Below are positions 12,385 through 24,277 of a DNA stretch of 64,000 nt, piece after piece (position 1 is the stretch's first letter; each line of letters begins with the position of its first letter). Both the position numbers and the translations under genes were made by a program. This DNA comes from Ovis canadensis (Eukaryota; Chordata; Mammalia; Artiodactyla; Bovidae): NCBI RefSeq assembly GCF_042477335.2, contig NC_091260.1:49123001-49187000 (forward strand), given 5' to 3'. The notes beneath the pieces are model-generated. The model did not search any database. It was not told where the DNA came from and worked only from the letters and a program-made list of their open reading frames with translations.

Positions 12385-12545
12385 AAAGCATATTTTATAG
12401 CGAAGGGAAGGAGAACAGATTCCCTTTTTGATCTACTGGTTGTATGAACTTGAGCACTTTCTGTGTCTGATTTCTTACCTGTAAAAGGGAATAATAATAT
12501 CCAGCTCATGGTGCCCACAGCTAGTATGTGTTAGGTAAATGCTAC
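12385..12545 (+). repeat. MIR-like fragment
   Basis: It has 'GAACTTGAGCACTTTCTGTG', 'TTACCTGTAAAAGGGAATAA' and 'GTGTTAGGTAAATGCT' in the order expected of a MIR 3' half. Confidence 0.5.
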
Positions 12546-13200
12546 CTTGCCTTCACAATTCTGTTATGATTAAGGCCAGTATTCCTACTAAGACAGATTT
12601 CTAAGCAGAATAACTTATATCAACTCTTGTAAGAAGCATTTTAAGGCATTCTGATGAAATATTGCATTACTTCTGGTCACTGGGAAATACTTTGTTATTA
12701 TTTACTTTAAAACTGCAATGCTTTCCATTGCCAAGAGATTTTGAGTCAAAAGCTTTTTGTTCCCCTTTTGTTATCGACTTTAACAATCCTGTATGATAAG
12801 TTCTTGAATGTCAGGGTCCAATCTTTTGTACTCATAGAGTTGTTAAAATGAAATGTGATTCACTCATTCAACAACTATTGAGGGCTTTTTTCCCCCCAGT
12901 CAGTGGGTAGGCATCAAATAGGCAGCAGTGCCCAGGGAAGACACACCCTCACTACTTGAGTGCCGTGGCAAGTGACCAGGGCAGGCCAAGGCCAGGAGGC
13001 ATACCTACTCAGTAAACCTGTGTTACCGCGGCTGACAGTCAAGTGGGCCTCATTTCCTCTCCTGCAATTTTGAAAGAAACTATGTTGTTATGTTACTTTT
13101 CAGTGAACACAGCCATTGCCTCCTGCTTGATCCACGAAGTACAGGAGGTGCTGACTAGGTTATTTCACCTTGACATTCTTTGATGATTTAGTGATGACTT

Positions 13201-13577
13201 GTGTGAAGAAGGCTGAGTGCCAAAGAATTGATGCTTTTGAACTGTGGTGTTGGAGAAGACTCTTGAGAGTCCCTTGGACTGCAAGGAGATCTAATCCTGG
13301 GATTTCTTTGGAAGGAATGATGTTAAAGCTGAAACTCCAGTACTCTGGCCACCTCATGCAATGAGTTGACTCATTGGAAAAGACTCTGATGCTGGGAGGG
13401 ATTGGGGGCAGGAGGAGAAGGGGACGACAGAGGATAAGATGGCTGGATGGCATCACTGACTCAATGGACGTGAGTCTGAGTGAACTCTGGGAGATGGTGA
13501 TGGACAGGGAGGCCTGGCGTGCTGCGATTCATGGGGTCGCAAAGAGTCCGATATGACTGAGCAACTGAACTGAACTG
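13201..13577 (+). mobile_element. BovB (RTE-clade LINE) 3' fragment
   Basis: The + strand encodes the end of the BovB polyprotein ([20 protein letters not shown]), followed by the element's 3' tail ending near ACTGAACTGAACTG. It is a 5'-truncated, inactive copy, in sense orientation to LIFR. Confidence 0.9.
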
Positions 13578-14639
13578 TGTTACACATCTGTTAGAATATC
13601 CTGGGCTAACAGTCTTAAAATTGCTACTATGTATCTTCTGTGAAGGACATGCCTTCTTGAGATTATTTTATGTAAAATTACTGAAATAGGTTCCTATTCA
13701 TGAATTTAGGATGGATGGATATCCATGGTTATAGCGTTTGAAAAATTCTAGCACATGGTCTCACTGAGGATGAGGCAGTAAAACCTGCAGTTTAAAGTGA
13801 GGTTTCCATTTGACAGTCATATCAAAATACATTAATTCTGTAATTTATTTTTTGAGTCGAAACAGTTCTTTTAAAGTTGGCAGCAGCTGTAAATATTTTG
13901 ATATAAAATAAACCCTCCGTGTTCATGAAAAACATCTCAGGACCTTTATGACAAATATTGACCTCGCATTTTATTTTTCTAATATAGCCTAATAAGATAA
14001 AATGGCATCATAAATCATTTTTTTCTTATTCCTGTGGCGAATGCATGTAGAAGTCATGCCACAGATTGGAGCCACTTGCAAAGCCGACGTTTTATTCCTT
14101 CTTTATCTCACGTTTTTTTCGATCTATACCTCTGCTTTCCATGGTCCACTCTGCTCCCCGGCCTCTGCTGGAACCAGCAATTGGCCTTCTTGTTTTTATT
14201 CGGGTGGGGGGGTTCCCTGGTCACAAATGCTCTTTCCCTGTCTTGAGATACACTGAGTATGGAATAGGAAATGGAGAGCGGCACAGCTGTGTTGACCTGT
14301 AGACATTAGACTGTTGGCTCTGTTGGCTGGGTGTAGAGTTTATCCAACTCACTGTTTTCTCAAATGCCAGCTTCAGTGAAATTACAGACAACTGTGTTTT
14401 GGAACTTTTCAATTCACAAATCGTCAAAATTGTGATTGCTGTACTCACGAATTCCATGGGCTGCATTGCTGGGATCATACTCTAATGCTTACAGTGACAA
14501 AAGAGGTCACAGATGCTAAGTGAGTGTGATGTGCCTTTTGTCTTTATGCTTTTGATAAAAGCCATAAGAAATACTTGATATATTTACTTTCTTCTTAATT
14601 CTGCTGCATGGTAGACAACACTGAATGCTTGGCGACTGA

Positions 14640-14900
14640 AATTTGTCTCAGTTTGGGGAATCCATAAGGAAAGACACTGAGGAGGGTTGGATCAGGAGTA
14701 CTGTGAGCTGAGTTTTGAAGGACACGTTGGTGTTTGTTAAGTGGATAAGAACAAGTGGAGTGGGAAAGACATTCTGGGTAGAGGGTAAGGTGTTCAATGA
14801 CACATAGGACAGCAGAGCCTGGTGCTTTTGTTGGAACTTGAATACAGGGCCAGTGCGGGCAAAGGCCTGAGGTTAGCTTGGAACAGCAGAGAGCCTCCTG
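14640..14900 (+). repeat. Ancient mammalian interspersed repeat, family uncertain
   Basis: It has 'TGAGCTGAGTTTTGAAGGAC', 'ACATTCTGGGTAGAGG' and 'CAAAGGCCTGAGGTTAG', the same old repeat type seen at 8.2 kb. Confidence 0.4.
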
Positions 14901-15232
14901 CCATGATGACAGCTGGCACTTTCTCCATAGGCCAGGGAGAGCCAGGGGAAATTTCAGGCATGTGAGACCACTGGTTCAGAGGGTGACTCCAGGTTGTGTC
15001 AGGGAGGCCTGGGAATCCAACAACCTGGAATCCAGGAATCCAGCAACCTGGCAGGAGTATAGACCAAAGGGGAGGTGCCCCAACAGGGCCCCAGCCAGGC
15101 CTGGCCCTGTAAATTTGTCTTTATTTTCCTAATAATGTTGGGGCAGTGTTTCCTAATAATGGCATGCGCAGCAGTAATGACTCTCTTCTTCCCATGCTCC
15201 ATCCATCACACCCTTTTCTTAAAACATAAGCT

Positions 15233-15345
15233 TCTATTCAGTGACCAAGTCGTGTCTGACTCTTTGCGACCCCGGGGAGTGCAGCACGCCAGGTTTCTCT
15301 GTCCTTCACTTTCTCCCAGAGTTTGCTAGTCAGTGAAGGCATTCA
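15233..15345 (-). mobile_element. BovB/Bov-A 3' tail fragment
   Basis: Minus-strand copy of the shared BovB/Bov-A tail: 'CAAGTCGTGTCTGACTCTTT', 'GCGACCCCGGGGAGTGCAGC', then 'CTTTCTCCCAGAGTTTGCT', which favours BovB over a SINE. Confidence 0.75.
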
Positions 15346-16249
15346 GTGTGTTTAAAGCTCTCAGATCTGCTGATGCCTTACCCTTACACGTTTAAAAGCT
15401 CAAGTGATCCTCAGTGTGGGTGGTTATAAAACGGAGTAGGTGAAGTGGAAGTGAGGAGGTCGCCACTTAAGCTAAAGGTGTTGGTCAGAAGGCAAAAGCT
15501 TTCAGTTATAAGATGAAGTCTGAGAATTGCTAGTTAATACCACTGTACAGTGTCGTATACCTGAAATGTGTTGTGAGAGTAAAGCCTAAGCATTTTTACC
15601 ACACCCAGAAGAGAAGACTGCTGTGAGGTGACGTGAGCTTGGTCGTGGTAATCGTTTCACATTGCACACATGTACATATCGAATCATCGCGTTGTGTACT
15701 TCACATCCAGACGGTTTTGCTTGTCAAATTATATCCCAGTAAAGCTGGGGAAAAAATAGGGAGTAGATTGCACCAGTGGAGAGAAAAGATACGAATACTT
15801 AAGAGTATGGTTTATATTGAAGTAAGAATTTATAATAGTTTGGACAGTAATAAAGGTAACAGTGTAATAGCTTATGATTTTTATATTAATAATTTAATGT
15901 TAGGTTATCTACTTATTTTTTAGACTAAAAATGAATCCCTCAATTTTAATACCACAAGAGGACAAGATTTCAGACATTATGATAAAATAAGTAGGCGGTA
16001 GAGTTGTCCCTCTTCTTGTTATTTTGGCGGTTTTATTACATTATTGGCCCACTTCATCAACCAGTGGGTTTTTTTCCTCCCCCCACACGTTGCTGTTAAG
16101 TCACATCTCCTCTAAACTGTACAGTTTTTTATGTGTTATTGTTACCATCGCCATCATTTTATTTGAGACCCTGAAATTATTAATGCTAAATTTATCTTAT
16201 TGAATTATTTTGTTAAATTAATTATAAGAATCTTCATTATTACATCCAG

Positions 16250-16700
16250 TATATTTGTTATTTTGCCCATCTTTTGGTCCACAACTTTGATGAATATGAT
16301 TCCTGTATCATCTTCCATTTCATTAATGAAAATGTCAAGGAAAACAGAACTCTGCCACATCTTTCCATAATCTTCATCTAGCTTGGCATCACAGGTTAAT
16401 TAGCACCCCTTGGGTAGGATTGATCACTTTGGGAAAGAGCCCTCGTCCCTCTTTTTATACAACCGGTATCCCTCCATCTTGCTCATAAACCCCTTTCAGA
16501 TGTCAGGAAAGGTCTTTTCAGAGCCAAACCCTTCGTGTCTGATTCTGACACTGGCTTTTCCAATTCATTGGCCTTGTCAAGTTCCTTGCCTAATGCGTTC
16601 TGTAACCTTATCCAGGATCAATGTCAAGCTCAGGTGTCTCTGGTCGATAGTATCTGCTGTCCTGATTGAATGCCCCTTTCCAGGATAGTTTCAACAAATG
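16250..16700. repeat. CR1/L3-like LINE fossil, candidate exapted element
   Basis: The order 'TTTGATGAATATGATTCCTG', 'CATTAATGAAAATGTCAAGG', 'AACTCTGCCACA', 'ACCCCTTGGGTAGGATTGAT', 'ATCCCTCCATCTTGCTC' and 'GGCCTTGTCAAG' follows that of the 3' portion of vertebrate CR1/L3 LINEs as I remember it. In a ruminant such a copy would be very old, yet about 450 bases can still be followed. The family assignment is from memory. Confidence 0.5.
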
Positions 16701-17880
16701 CCAATTATTTCAGGTTCTGTTTTGTCATCCTCTGTCCCACCTTATGCAGAAGACTCAAGTATAACGTTAGGTAAGTGCTGTGCTTCCTCATACTTAGAAG
16801 ACCTTATAACCCTGGTCAGATGCTCAAGGTTTTATTTTCAGCTTTCATTTGTTTTTTTTGATAAGCATTCATATTCTAAAATGATGCCTAGGCTATTAAG
16901 ATCTGGAATTAAAGAATACAACCAATTGAAAAGGTATTTGAATTCTTTTGGAGAAGGGAATCTTCAAATTCCAACTCTGAAGAATGTTAAGAAAACATGT
17001 AGGCACATTTTGGTCAATATCTGTGCCCTGAAATATATGTCTTCAGTTTATATTTTAGGGTTATTCCACAGCAAGACAAGAATTTTTTTCATGCTGATGC
17101 ATTCTGAAACAGGTTGCTAAATGGTGCCTTAAGAATTGTAGTTGGCCTGCAAATGTGTTTTGTTTGACTTACCTACTGATTTTTGAAGACGGAATTAGTT
17201 GCCAACATTTAAAAATAAAGATTTCACATTAAAGGTGGGGGGGAACACCAAAACCCCTGCATTTCTGCCTCTTTGTGAAAAACCTTGAAGATCTGTGACT
17301 CTGCCAGACTCTCCTGCCTGGTGGTAATATGGAAGTAAGGTGCTAACTGGGGGCTGCCCACCACAGCTTTCCCATCCTCACTGCACTCCTGGGGCCAGTG
17401 TCGCCCCCTTCATCAGCCTGGCCCTTGTGGTATGTCTCAGCACCTGCTGAGTCATAGCTGACCAATTGGAAATGTACTTTGAGCCGGAAGGAGAATAGTA
17501 GGATGGTAGCTGTTTGCTGTGTTGCCCTCTGACATTGACTGCCTGACCCTTGGCCTGCTGTGATGGTTGGAAGGGCTGGGTAGAGTGAGGGGTGTTTCCA
17601 CCAGGAACAGCGCTCAGCTGACCAGGGTTGGGAGCAGCATTGCTGTTTACATTCTAGATCTCCCAGTTCACAGACGTGACAGGGAAGGTATCCCATGAGG
17701 AAAACAGCTGTAGGGCCCTGGGTCATAGCTGTGTGATTTTAAAGATAGGAGGTGCTTTGTCCAAGGCCCCATGCCTGCTGCCTAGTGAGTGGAATGGGGA
17801 CTGGAGCCCTGGACCCACTGCCCCACTTCAGTGACTTCTGCTCCACAGTTAGTGGAATGGTCTAGACATGAGATTTGTAA

Positions 17881-18165
17881 TCAGCTGCTGCTGCTGCTGC
17901 TAAGTCGCTTCAGTCGTGTCCGACTCTGTGCGACCCCATAGACGGCAGCCCACCAGGCTTCCCTCTCCCTGGGATTCTCCAGGCAAGAATACTGGAGTGG
18001 GTTGCCACTGCCTCCTCCAATGTGTGAAAGTGAAAAGTGAAAGGGAAGTCGCTCAGTCGTGTCCGACTCTTCGCGACCCCATGGACTGCAGCCCACCAGG
18101 CTCCTCCATCGATGGGATTTTCCAGGCAAGAGTGCTGGGGTGGGGTGCCATCACCGTCTCCGTTT
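17881..18165 (-). mobile_element. Bov-A2 SINE (two Bov-A units) with CTG microsatellite
   Basis: Two tail-like units repeat on the minus strand ('CGTGTCCGACTCTGTGCGAC' and 'CGTGTCCGACTCTTCGCGAC'), joined by 'GTGAAAGTGAAAAGTGAAAG'. That is the dimeric layout of Bov-A2. A short run of CTG triplets (about 17,885-17,901) sits at the element's 3' tail. Confidence 0.88.
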
Positions 18166-18365
18166 GTAAGCAGACCTGGATCTAAATCTAAGTTCTCCTC
18201 CTGACTAGCTATGTGACCTCAACCAAATGTCAGAAACCTCTCTGTGCCTCATTTTTCTTGTTATACAAAGGACAATCATGATACGACCTCCATAATGTTG
18301 TTAATGGGATTAAATCCACTTTTGGATTTGAAGAACTTAAAACAGTGCCTTGCCTATTATAAATA
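18165..18365 (+). repeat. MIR
   Basis: 'CTAGCTATGTGACCTCAACC', 'CTCTGTGCCTCATTTTTCTT' and 'ACAGTGCCTTGCCTA' give the core-to-3' order of MIR on the + strand. Confidence 0.7.
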
Positions 18366-18699
18366 ATACATAAACAATGCATGATATCTGAAAAATAGTA
18401 GTTATGGATTGCATACTAAGGTTGACTCAGCTAAACCCACCATTTCACCAGCTCAAAAGTATGATATAATTATCAACTTTTTTCATTTTAGAGTTTAGAA
18501 AGAGCTTTAAGGATAGTTTTATTTCATCTGTTTTTTAAAAACTCCTCCAGCAGTGTGAGCCAATATTGTTTTTTTTTAATTCATAAATGTATCTATAGCA
18601 GATAGATGCATTCAAAAGCATAGCATTCAGCTTTCTCTTCAGAATGTAAAGAAATAATTGGGTATCATCAAAATATTGTAAATCTTTACCCAGGATGCC

Positions 18700-19165
18700 A
18701 TTTGGGTGGATTTATTCAGTTCGCTCCATAAACGTGTATTGCATATAAAGCTCTCTTAGATGCAGGAGTGTTGTTAAGAGTAATCTCTGCTCTTAGGTAA
18801 CTTTTAATGGGGGTGGGAAGGGGGGCAAGAATAATCTTTGAGATACCTGTAAGATGTGATAAATGACCAAAGTGGAAATGCAGCATCAATGCAGCAGGAA
18901 CATCAGGAGACCGCAGTATCCGGGCTTGCGGGTCTTAGAAAGAGCCGGGAGGCAGAGACGCCCCAGGGACAGGAGTAGAAGGGCGGTAGATGAGACAGCC
19001 TCCAGGCATTCAGCCTAAAGTGTGGATGAATGATGAAACTTGGATGCTCATGCTGTTCAGAGCTAGGTGAGTCACTGCGGAAGATGGACTGTGGGAAGCC
19101 CCTGCCTAAGACCATGGGATTAGTCAGGTAGTGATGTGGGTGACCTTTGGCAGAGATTCTGATGA
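18700..19165 (+). repeat. Ancient mammalian interspersed repeat, family uncertain
   Basis: 'CTGCTCTTAGGTAACTTTTA', 'GATGTGATAAATGACCAAAG' and later 'GCAGAGATTCTGATGAGGG' are in the style of the old repeat seen at 8.2 and 58.9 kb. Limits are approximate. Confidence 0.3.
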
Positions 19166-19544
19166 GGGTCTACCAGAGCAGTGGCGGTGGAAATAGGGGT
19201 AGGTTCTAGGGCAAAGAGTCAAGGCATGTTTGGGAGGTAAAACTGGTGAATAGGTGGAAGGAGTGGGGAGAAGTTGAGCATGACCCAGGAGAGGCTGGTG
19301 CTGTGCATGGGAATAGGGCTTGGCAGGGGGTAGGTTTGGAAGGGGAAGTGAGTTTAATTCTGCACATGTGGAGTTTTTGAGGAATCTGTGAAATATCTAA
19401 GTGGGTATGTAGCATCAAAATATTTTGTCATTCCTCAAAGACCTCATTTGCATGGGTTTCTGTAGATAGAAGTTGTCTAGTCGATGCTTAATCTGTAACT
19501 GGGAAGATAACAATTCTGGAAATGCATATTTAAAAGTCATTAGT

Positions 19545-19740
19545 TATGCCATGCCATGCCAGGTTGCTTCAGCTGCGTCCACCTCTGCCGCCCGCCAGGC
19601 TCCTTCTGTCCGTGGCATTTCCCAGGCAAGAACACTGGAGTGGGTTGTTATGCCCTCCTTCAGGGGATCTTCCTGACCCAGCAATAGAACCCACATCTCT
19701 CATGTCTCCTGTACTGGCAGGTGGGTTCTTTACCATTAGC
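19545..19740 (-). mobile_element. Bov-tA SINE
   Basis: The minus-strand SINE blocks ACACTGGAGTGGGTTG, AGGGGATCTTCCTGACC and GTTCTTTACCATTAGC are present. The tail begins with a small ATGCC repeat (about 19,547-19,560). Confidence 0.85.
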
Positions 19741-19989
19741 ACATTAGTTATGAGTGATGGTTAAAGCCACAAGAATAGAGTATGCTGTTCAGTGAAAGAA
19801 TGTGTGATGAAGGAGCAATGGGTTAAAGGAGTTCCACAAAGGAAAGTGAGAAGGAATGGAGTCCTAATTGCATCCCAAGTAAGTGGAAGAAGGATTGTGT
19901 TATTTAATAACCAGCATTGGGACAAGTAGTAACCTTGATGGGGAGAGGGGAGAGCTGGGTCCCTGGCCCTTACTGTTCACCACAGTTAA

Positions 19990-20420
19990 TTTCATATGGA
20001 TTCAAGTCTAAAATGTTAAACGTCTTAATTGTACTTGAAGACAGTGACAAAGATTAGGTATTTCACAGATTTCTCAAAGGTGACGAGTTATAGAATCTTT
20101 GCATGAGAAAGAAGTTTACAGTCAAAAACGATAAAGAACAGAATTGAGAAGTCTGAAAGTCAAACAGAAACTTCACTGGAAAGTAAGAGCAAACTGGGAT
20201 ATATATTTGCAATGTATATAACAGAGTTAATGTGCATATTGTGATATTTCTTTCTAATTGAGCAGTAAGGAATAATGCCTAATTAAAAAGAGAGGCAAAA
20301 GATAAAACAAGCAGTTTGCAAATAAAGCATTGTACATCACCAGAAAACATACGAAAATGTATTTTGATTACATAAGCAAGGAAATAAAATTTTTGGCTAA
20401 CAGTTGGAAGAGATTAAAAT
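19990..20420 (+). repeat. L1 ORF2-region fragment (old)
   Basis: 'TATATTTGCAATGTATATAA' followed by 'TAATTAAAAAGAGAGGCAAA' and 'ACCAGAAAACATACGAAAAT' matches the ORF2 3' order of L1 on the + strand. No open frame is preserved. Confidence 0.6.
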
Positions 20421-22054
20421 TTTTTAAAAAAGAAGAGAGTGATACAGCAAGGGTATCAAGATACCCTTGATACAGCAAGAGTATGGGCAAGCATGGACTG
20501 AGGAATGGAGCTGCTCCTGGTTCTTTCTGAAGGTGAGGTTGTATCATGCTTTCTTGCATGTTGAAGATCTCTTGACATGTTTTTGAACAGGAAGGAATGT
20601 TCTTCAGGTTGTTTCTTTACTGTGGTAGTAGAGTGTTTAGGGGAGAACAAGTTTATTTGTCTGATAGATGCTCGTTGACATTTCTTGAAGGCTGTTGAAG
20701 TCACTCCTGTTATGGCTGAGCTGAGGTGAGATTTGAGTGGATGCATGTCTCTCTTCAGTGGGGTGGAGCTTCCAGGGGCCTCTGAAGCTTGGGAAGTGTT
20801 GGGGTGTGGAGAATGTTGGTGGGTGGAAGGGGCCATTCCCTAGAGTCATGGTTTGGGAGGAGACCTGAGGACTATGGAAGGGTGGAGGTTCATTCTGCCA
20901 GGCAGAACAAGGCCCTGCCTGATGCTGGAGCACTGGGAACCTTCAAAGCATTTTAGGCACTGGAATGATGTGCTCAAATTTATTGTGCTGAAGTTGATAA
21001 GGAACAGGCTGTTGAATTAACAGGGAAGTTCTTGCTGGAATGAAGATGACCAGAAGTGACAGGAATGTCAGGATCTGCAGAAATGAAACATCAGGATGAG
21101 AGTGTATTAAAAAATTCCTAGGAAATTCAGAAAAACAGCAGCTAGATTCTTATACAACATAGCAAAGCTTGAACTTCAGCATTACTCTCCCACACACAGA
21201 AGGCAAGCTAAAATAAGATACTGGACTTTCCTGAGCACTTCAGCTGTCCTCTAATGCAGATTCCAAGTTTTCTTGGTCCATAGTGTCCTCAGTGTTACAG
21301 TGATGTTTTTATAGTGTCCCAGGTCAAAAGAAGTACCTTGCAGTTCTTTTTATGAATTTGTTAGGTCCTGACAACTTAGTAAGTGTGTATGACCTGACAC
21401 TTTAAGTAGCAGCTTGAAAAAATAATGCATATTAACCTAAAAGAAATAATATCTTTATTCTTTAAAAGTCATGTGTACGAATCTGCTGTGTATTCCATAA
21501 CTTCTCAAAATTTGGGAATAGATTGGGCGCTGCCAGCCTCATCTCCACGCCTCTCCACTGATCTTTGTGTGGTGCTTAAGCTTCCTCACAGCATCCAACA
21601 AGCCTTCCCTCTGGCTCTACAAAGACAGGATGCCATTGAGAGGACTGTGGCATGACCTAGTGTTCAGACCGAACTACACTAAACTGACGGTCCTCACAGT
21701 GTTGGACAGATGTCACTTTGTTACCTCCAAAAAGTTAAACTGTCATGTCGTACCCGAGTTCTTGGGGCACCTGAGTGCCTGGTGTGGGAACTATAGCTCC
21801 AGCTTATGTTCCCAGTGTTGGTAGTATGTGAGTTAGTATGGAGCCAGCAGCCAGAGCATAGTGTGCAGACGTGTACGTGTTCACGCACCCCTTGGTGTTC
21901 CTTCACCGATCGGCCGGCTGGAATTTTGAGTGTCTGCTCAGTGCCAGGCACTGTGCTCGGCCAAGGCGGGGGTAAGGGGCCATGGCTTACAGTGAAGAGA
22001 GACAGTGTTTTCTCTCAAGGAGCTTGTAGTCTGTGGGAAGAATTACAGAATGGG

Positions 22055-22270
22055 GAAGGGGTCAGCAGATTTTCTAGAAGGGGCCAGGTGGTCATTATTT
22101 TAGGCTTGGCCATGCAGTCTGTGTGGGAGCCGTTCAGTCCCAGTGCAGCGATGTGATGTGATGGGCGCTGTGGACACAAATGGGCTTGGCTCTGTCTAGT
22201 GAAACTTTATTTCTAAAAGCCGAGATGGGTCCTGTCTGGCCCACAGGCCACAGTTTGTGTAGCCGCTGTC
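22055..22270 (+). repeat. hAT-type (MER-like) DNA-transposon fossil
   Basis: It begins 'GGGGTCAGCAGATTTTCT', contains 'GTGAAACTTTATTTCTAAAA' and ends 'CTGGCCCACAGGCCACAGT', the layout of an abundant old mammalian non-autonomous hAT repeat. The exact family is not certain. Confidence 0.5.
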
Positions 22271-22529
22271 GTAGAGATGGAATCACGGTGTCATGAAAGC
22301 AGAAGAAGGAGCAGCAGGCCTTCAGGGAATCCCAGGAGGGGTCACAGAGGTGATGGTGAGCTCATCCTGCTGCTCACCAGCAGGCTTCCAGGTGAACTGA
22401 GCAGAGGGTGTCAGAGAGGAGCACAGAGGGAACACCAGGCAGAAGGGGAAACGCACAAATAGTGTCATGAAGGGGTCCAGGCAGCCAGGAGAACGGAATC
22501 CATCTTAATGTGACCTGGAAAGAAATCAG

Positions 22530-22720
22530 AAGGTAAATTCCATCTGCTAATGCAGGAGACATTGGTTCGATCCCTGGGAGGGGAAGATTCCCCTGTAGAA
22601 GGGAATGGCAACCCACTCCAGTATTCTTGCCTGGAGAGTCCCATAGACAGACGAGCCTGACGGGCTGCAATCCATAGGGTGCCAAAGGGTCGGACACGAC
22701 TTAGTGACTAAACAACAGCA
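22530..22720 (+). mobile_element. Bov-tA SINE
   Basis: The + strand reads 'GGTTCGATCCCTGGGAGG', 'GGCAACCCACTCCAGTATTC' and 'GGTCGGACACGACTTAGTGA'. The tRNA-like 5' tip is eroded. Confidence 0.88.
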
Positions 22721-24062
22721 ATAGACAGCATCCTCTAAGAGCCTCTAAGGAATGGTTGCAAGGAAGAAGTATCTTCTGAGATCTGGTATGTCTTTCTAAA
22801 ATGTATTTTATTCTCTCAGTTAGTGTTTGAGTATAGAATTCAAGTGTGGAAATAATTTTCAGTCAGCTTTTGGAAGACGACCTCTAAGCTCTCAGTGTTG
22901 AGAAGTCTGTGTTTTCCTCTCCTCACTGCTTCCCCCCTCCCAGTTCAGCCAGGCTGAGGTTTTCCATGGGTACATCTCGTTTTACTTAAATCCCTGCACT
23001 TGACTCTACTAATACAGGAGAGTCTACCTACCTGCAGTTTCTGTTCCTGGGGAACCTTCTCCAGAGGGCTGAGCTTGAGGAACTGAGATCTTGTGAGTAG
23101 GGGGTACAAGTGAGAAGTGGAATTAGGAAAGTGGATGATGATCAGAGGTTTTTTTTTTTTTTCCTAATGATTTTAATCTTCCCTAATAGAAAATAGTAAG
23201 AAAAGGGACATTGGGAGGATGGGACCCAGCAGTAGGACACTGTCTGCTTTCCATCCAGTTTCCCTTGCGTGGGTGACCATCCAGACATCTCCTCTCCTGC
23301 AGACTCAGCCACCTGCTTGCACATTGGTTTTGCTGTCTTACAGTTAAGCGGCTTTCTCCTTGAAGTGTCTCATGCCTTTGACGAGTTAATGACAGGGGAG
23401 TTATCTCACTGTGATGACAAGGATAGGGGCTCAGGATAAAGATGCTTTGGGTTTTTACTCACCTCCCCCCACCTAAACAGGTGTTTCTCAAGCTGTGTCT
23501 CAGGGCAGGATAGACTTGCGTCAGCCAAATGTGCTGTCACTCTCTGTCACATTCCCACCCCCTCTCTGCCTTCTTGTCTCCCCTTCAGCCCCTGAAAAGA
23601 GGAAAAAAAAAACAAGCTATCACAACTAAACAGAGTTTATCAGGACTGCAGTTCCTGGTGCTCTTTTGCCTTTAGCTTTGCTTTTCTCCATTTTTTTCTC
23701 TAACTGTCCTCAGCAGAAAGATCTGGGACCTCACGCATGCTGGAGGCAGAGCTCTCAGAGCCTAGCAGAATGAAGACAGCGCCTGTGTGGAGCTTTTGTG
23801 GGAGGGGCCGCGATCTGCATCCCGGCTCTCAGGATACACTCTCAGGGCCGATATAGTCAAAGACATGGCAACAAACAAGCAAAGGATAGATCTTTTTTTT
23901 TTTTTTTTCAGGTCAGCAGTTTTATAAATTGATTCTGCATGATCAGTTTTCCTAAACAGAGGATTTATTGACATTTTTGAATCCTTTAAGGTAATTACAT
24001 CACTCAGGAGACATACTGGTAGCCCTTGGGCAGCCCAAAGACATACCTCATTTGGCCTTTCG

Positions 24063-24277
24063 TTATTGTTCAGTCAGTAAGTCATATCCGACTCTTTGCA
24101 ACCCCATGGACTGCAGCACTCCAGGCTTCCCTGTCCTTCACTGTCTCCCAGAGTTTGCTCAAACCTATGTGCGTTGAGTCAGTGATGCCATCCAGCCATC
24201 TCATCTTCTGTTGCCCCCTTCTCCTGCTGCCCTCAATCTTTCCTAGCATCAGGGCCTTTTCTAATGAGTCCACTGTT
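24063..24277 (-). mobile_element. BovB 3' fragment
   Basis: Minus-strand BovB tail; translation of the minus strand gives the family block [19 protein letters not shown]. Antisense to LIFR. Confidence 0.88.

Noticed and set aside
17881..18129. tRNA gene candidates within SINEs
   Set aside because: The tRNA-like parts belong to SINE families and lack an intact cloverleaf; no stand-alone tRNA was seen.
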